The position numbers and the translations under genes are program-made. Source: Ruminococcus sp. (GTDB lineage Bacteria; Bacillota; Clostridia; Oscillospirales; Ruminococcaceae). From it: DNA of 50,727 nt. Positions 49,854 through 50,727 of this stretch are shown one piece after another; within the stretch, counting starts at the first letter, position 1; each line of letters starts with the position of its first letter. The stretch covers positions 1-50,727 of the forward strand of contig JAFXEJ010000037.1 in assembly GCA_017513795.1 (NCBI GenBank), in the 5' to 3' direction. A model generated the notes under the pieces. The model was not told where the DNA came from. It ran no database searches and saw only the letters and a list, made by a program, of their open reading frames with translations.

Positions 49854-50528
49854 ATGAATCTTATTTTTGATTACGACGGAACTATCCATAATTCGATGAA
49901 AACGTATGGTCCGGCATTCCGGAGTACGGTTGAATGGCTGTCTGAAAACGGATTTGCTGAGCCGAGAGAATATACCGACATGGAAATAAGCTACTGGCTT
50001 GGCTTTAATTCAAATGATATGTGGGAAAATTTTATGCCGTATCTTGCTCCGGAGATTCGTCAGGCGGCAAGAAGAAGGCTTGGAAAAGACATGGCTGAGC
50101 GTGTGGAAAATGGTGAGGGTGCTCTTTTTGAGGGAGCAGAGGAAATGCTATTTGAGCTGAAAAATCAGGGGCATACTCTTATTTTCCTGAGTAATTGCCG
50201 TATCAGCTATCTTGAACGTCACCGCAGAATTTTTGCTCTTGACAGATTCTTTGACGCCTTCTACTGCTGCGAGGAATTCGGATTTATACCAAAATATGAG
50301 ATATTCAGAAAATTTTCCGAGAATCACAAGGGCAGATATATCGTAATTGGTGACCGTTTCCATGATATCGAGACTGCTGTGCAGAATGATCTTCTTTCGA
50401 TTGGCTGTGGTTACGGTTACGGCAGCGAGGAGGAACTTTCATCAGCAAATATAATTGTTGATTCTCCTGAGAAAATAGTTCAAGCAGTTGCTGAACTACA
50501 GAAAAATTATGAAAGGGAAAAATCATGA
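49854..50528 (+). CDS. HAD-family phosphatase, candidate riboflavin-pathway phosphatase
   Basis: 224 residues, haloacid-dehalogenase superfamily. Motif I DYDGT (residues 5-9) holds the nucleophile and acid Asp; motif II is in LIFLSNC; motif III Lys in FIPKYE; motif IV in IGDRFHDIETA. A helical cap of about 70 residues follows motif I, as in the subfamily I phosphatases. Its start lies 1 bp after ribH, in an operon that otherwise lacks the 5-amino-6-(5-phosphoribitylamino)uracil phosphatase, a step done by HAD enzymes in Bacillus and E. coli. That role is an inference from position. Confidence 0.88.
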   Translation: MNLIFDYDGTIHNSMKTYGPAFRSTVEWLSENGFAEPREYTDMEISYWLGFNSNDMWENFMPYLAPEIRQAARRRLGKDMAERVENGEGALFEGAEEMLFELKNQGHTLIFLSNCRISYLERHRRIFALDRFFDAFYCCEEFGFIPKYEIFRKFSENHKGRYIVIGDRFHDIETAVQNDLLSIGCGYGYGSEEELSSANIIVDSPEKIVQAVAELQKNYEREKS

Positions 50529-50727
50529 AAATCAGAAAAATACTTGCTTTTCTTACAGCGGTTACTCTTACTTGTTCGGCTTCTTCTTGTACTCTCAGAG
50601 GAAAAGGCGACAGTTCCGAAGAATCTGACAGCAAAAAATCTGACAGCGATGATGAACGAGATAAAGACGATGATGACAGTGAAAAAATTTCTGTCGGGGA
50701 TTTTTGTCCCATAAAGGATTCTAAGCG
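50525..50727 (+). CDS. Lipoprotein, N-terminal part (runs off window)
   Basis: The ATG overlaps the stop of the HAD gene (ATGA) and the frame stays open for 67 codons to the window end. The signal peptide is MKIRKILAFLTAVTLTCSASSC, with a lipobox Cys near residue 22. A very acidic, Ser- and Asp-rich linker (KSDSDDERDKDDDDSEK) follows. The mature domain is outside the window, so no function can be given. Translational coupling suggests it is the next gene of the rib transcript. Confidence 0.7.
   Translation, partial: MKIRKILAFLTAVTLTCSASSCTLRGKGDSSEESDSKKSDSDDERDKDDDDSEKISVGDFCPIKDSK

Noticed and set aside
50305..50712. Minus-strand Ser-rich frame at the window end
   Set aside because: Shadow of the HAD gene and the Ser/Asp-rich lipoprotein linker on the plus strand.

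Overview
The window is about 50.7 kb of AT-rich (roughly 40% GC) chromosomal DNA from a low-GC anaerobic Firmicute, most likely a Ruminococcus-like member of the Oscillospiraceae. The reasons are three secreted proteins ending in type I dockerin-like modules (one behind a long Thr-rich linker), a type III glutamine synthetase, a clostridial Feo iron cluster with the small FeoB-associated Cys-rich protein, DUF2325, DUF3793 and a short flavodoxin, and clostridial leader RNAs (SAM-I, T-box, FMN). Promoters are easy to read: most transcription units begin with TTGACA-like / TATAAT-like hexamers 16-18 bp apart. No large mobile element or CRISPR array is present.

Layout. 1-9.7 kb, minus strand: a membrane protein running off the edge, a DEAD-box helicase with a DbpA-type RNA-binding tail, glutamine synthetase III, a Gfo/Idh/MocA oxidoreductase with a hybrid LacI-like/GGDEF-like/AraC regulator, and a duplicated-module dockerin protein. 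9.9-14.1 kb, plus strand: a compact iron regulon (feoA; feoB plus small membrane protein; DUF2325-DUF3793-flavodoxin). Each of its three units is preceded by the same 16-bp palindrome GTTAG-N6-CTAAC. 14.1-16.8 kb: a small accessory zone next to tRNA-Leu(CAG), with two decayed copies of the tRNA 3' end in the same orientation, as expected for stacked integrations. 16.9-21.5 kb, minus: an operon of a SpoU-type rRNA methyltransferase, an anion permease and a TetM-like ribosome GTPase fused to a YacP/Rae1-type nuclease domain. 21.5-25.5 kb, plus: a Na+/solute symporter, then a sigma factor with a membrane partner.

25.5-33.1 kb, minus: an HTH regulator fused to a complete desulfoferrodoxin-like module, a VOC protein, a dockerin protein and MTA/SAH nucleosidase, then an asnB-HD-pyrB operon in which PyrB carries a PyrI-type zinc tail, then a tyrosine recombinase. 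33.1-35.7 kb, plus: a GNAT acetyltransferase behind an elaborate leader, and an EAL phosphodiesterase. 35.7-39.4 kb, minus: metK under a SAM-I riboswitch, and a transglutaminase-dockerin protein with a 42-bp minisatellite. 39.5-42 kb, plus: an aminotransferase and a lipoprotein. 42-45.6 kb, minus: trpBA under a Trp T-box (trpA lacks its usual catalytic residues) and ispDF. 45.6 kb to the end, plus: an FMN-riboswitch riboflavin operon ribD-ribE-ribBA-(membrane protein)-ribH-HAD phosphatase, running into a lipoprotein cut by the window edge.

The best candidates for undescribed biology are the ribosomal-protection GTPase/Rae1-like fusion operon, the three-site iron-regulon palindrome, the tRNA-Leu 3'-end islets, the degenerate TrpA and the leader region of the GNAT gene. 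Family assignments rest on recognised motifs; no database search was possible.
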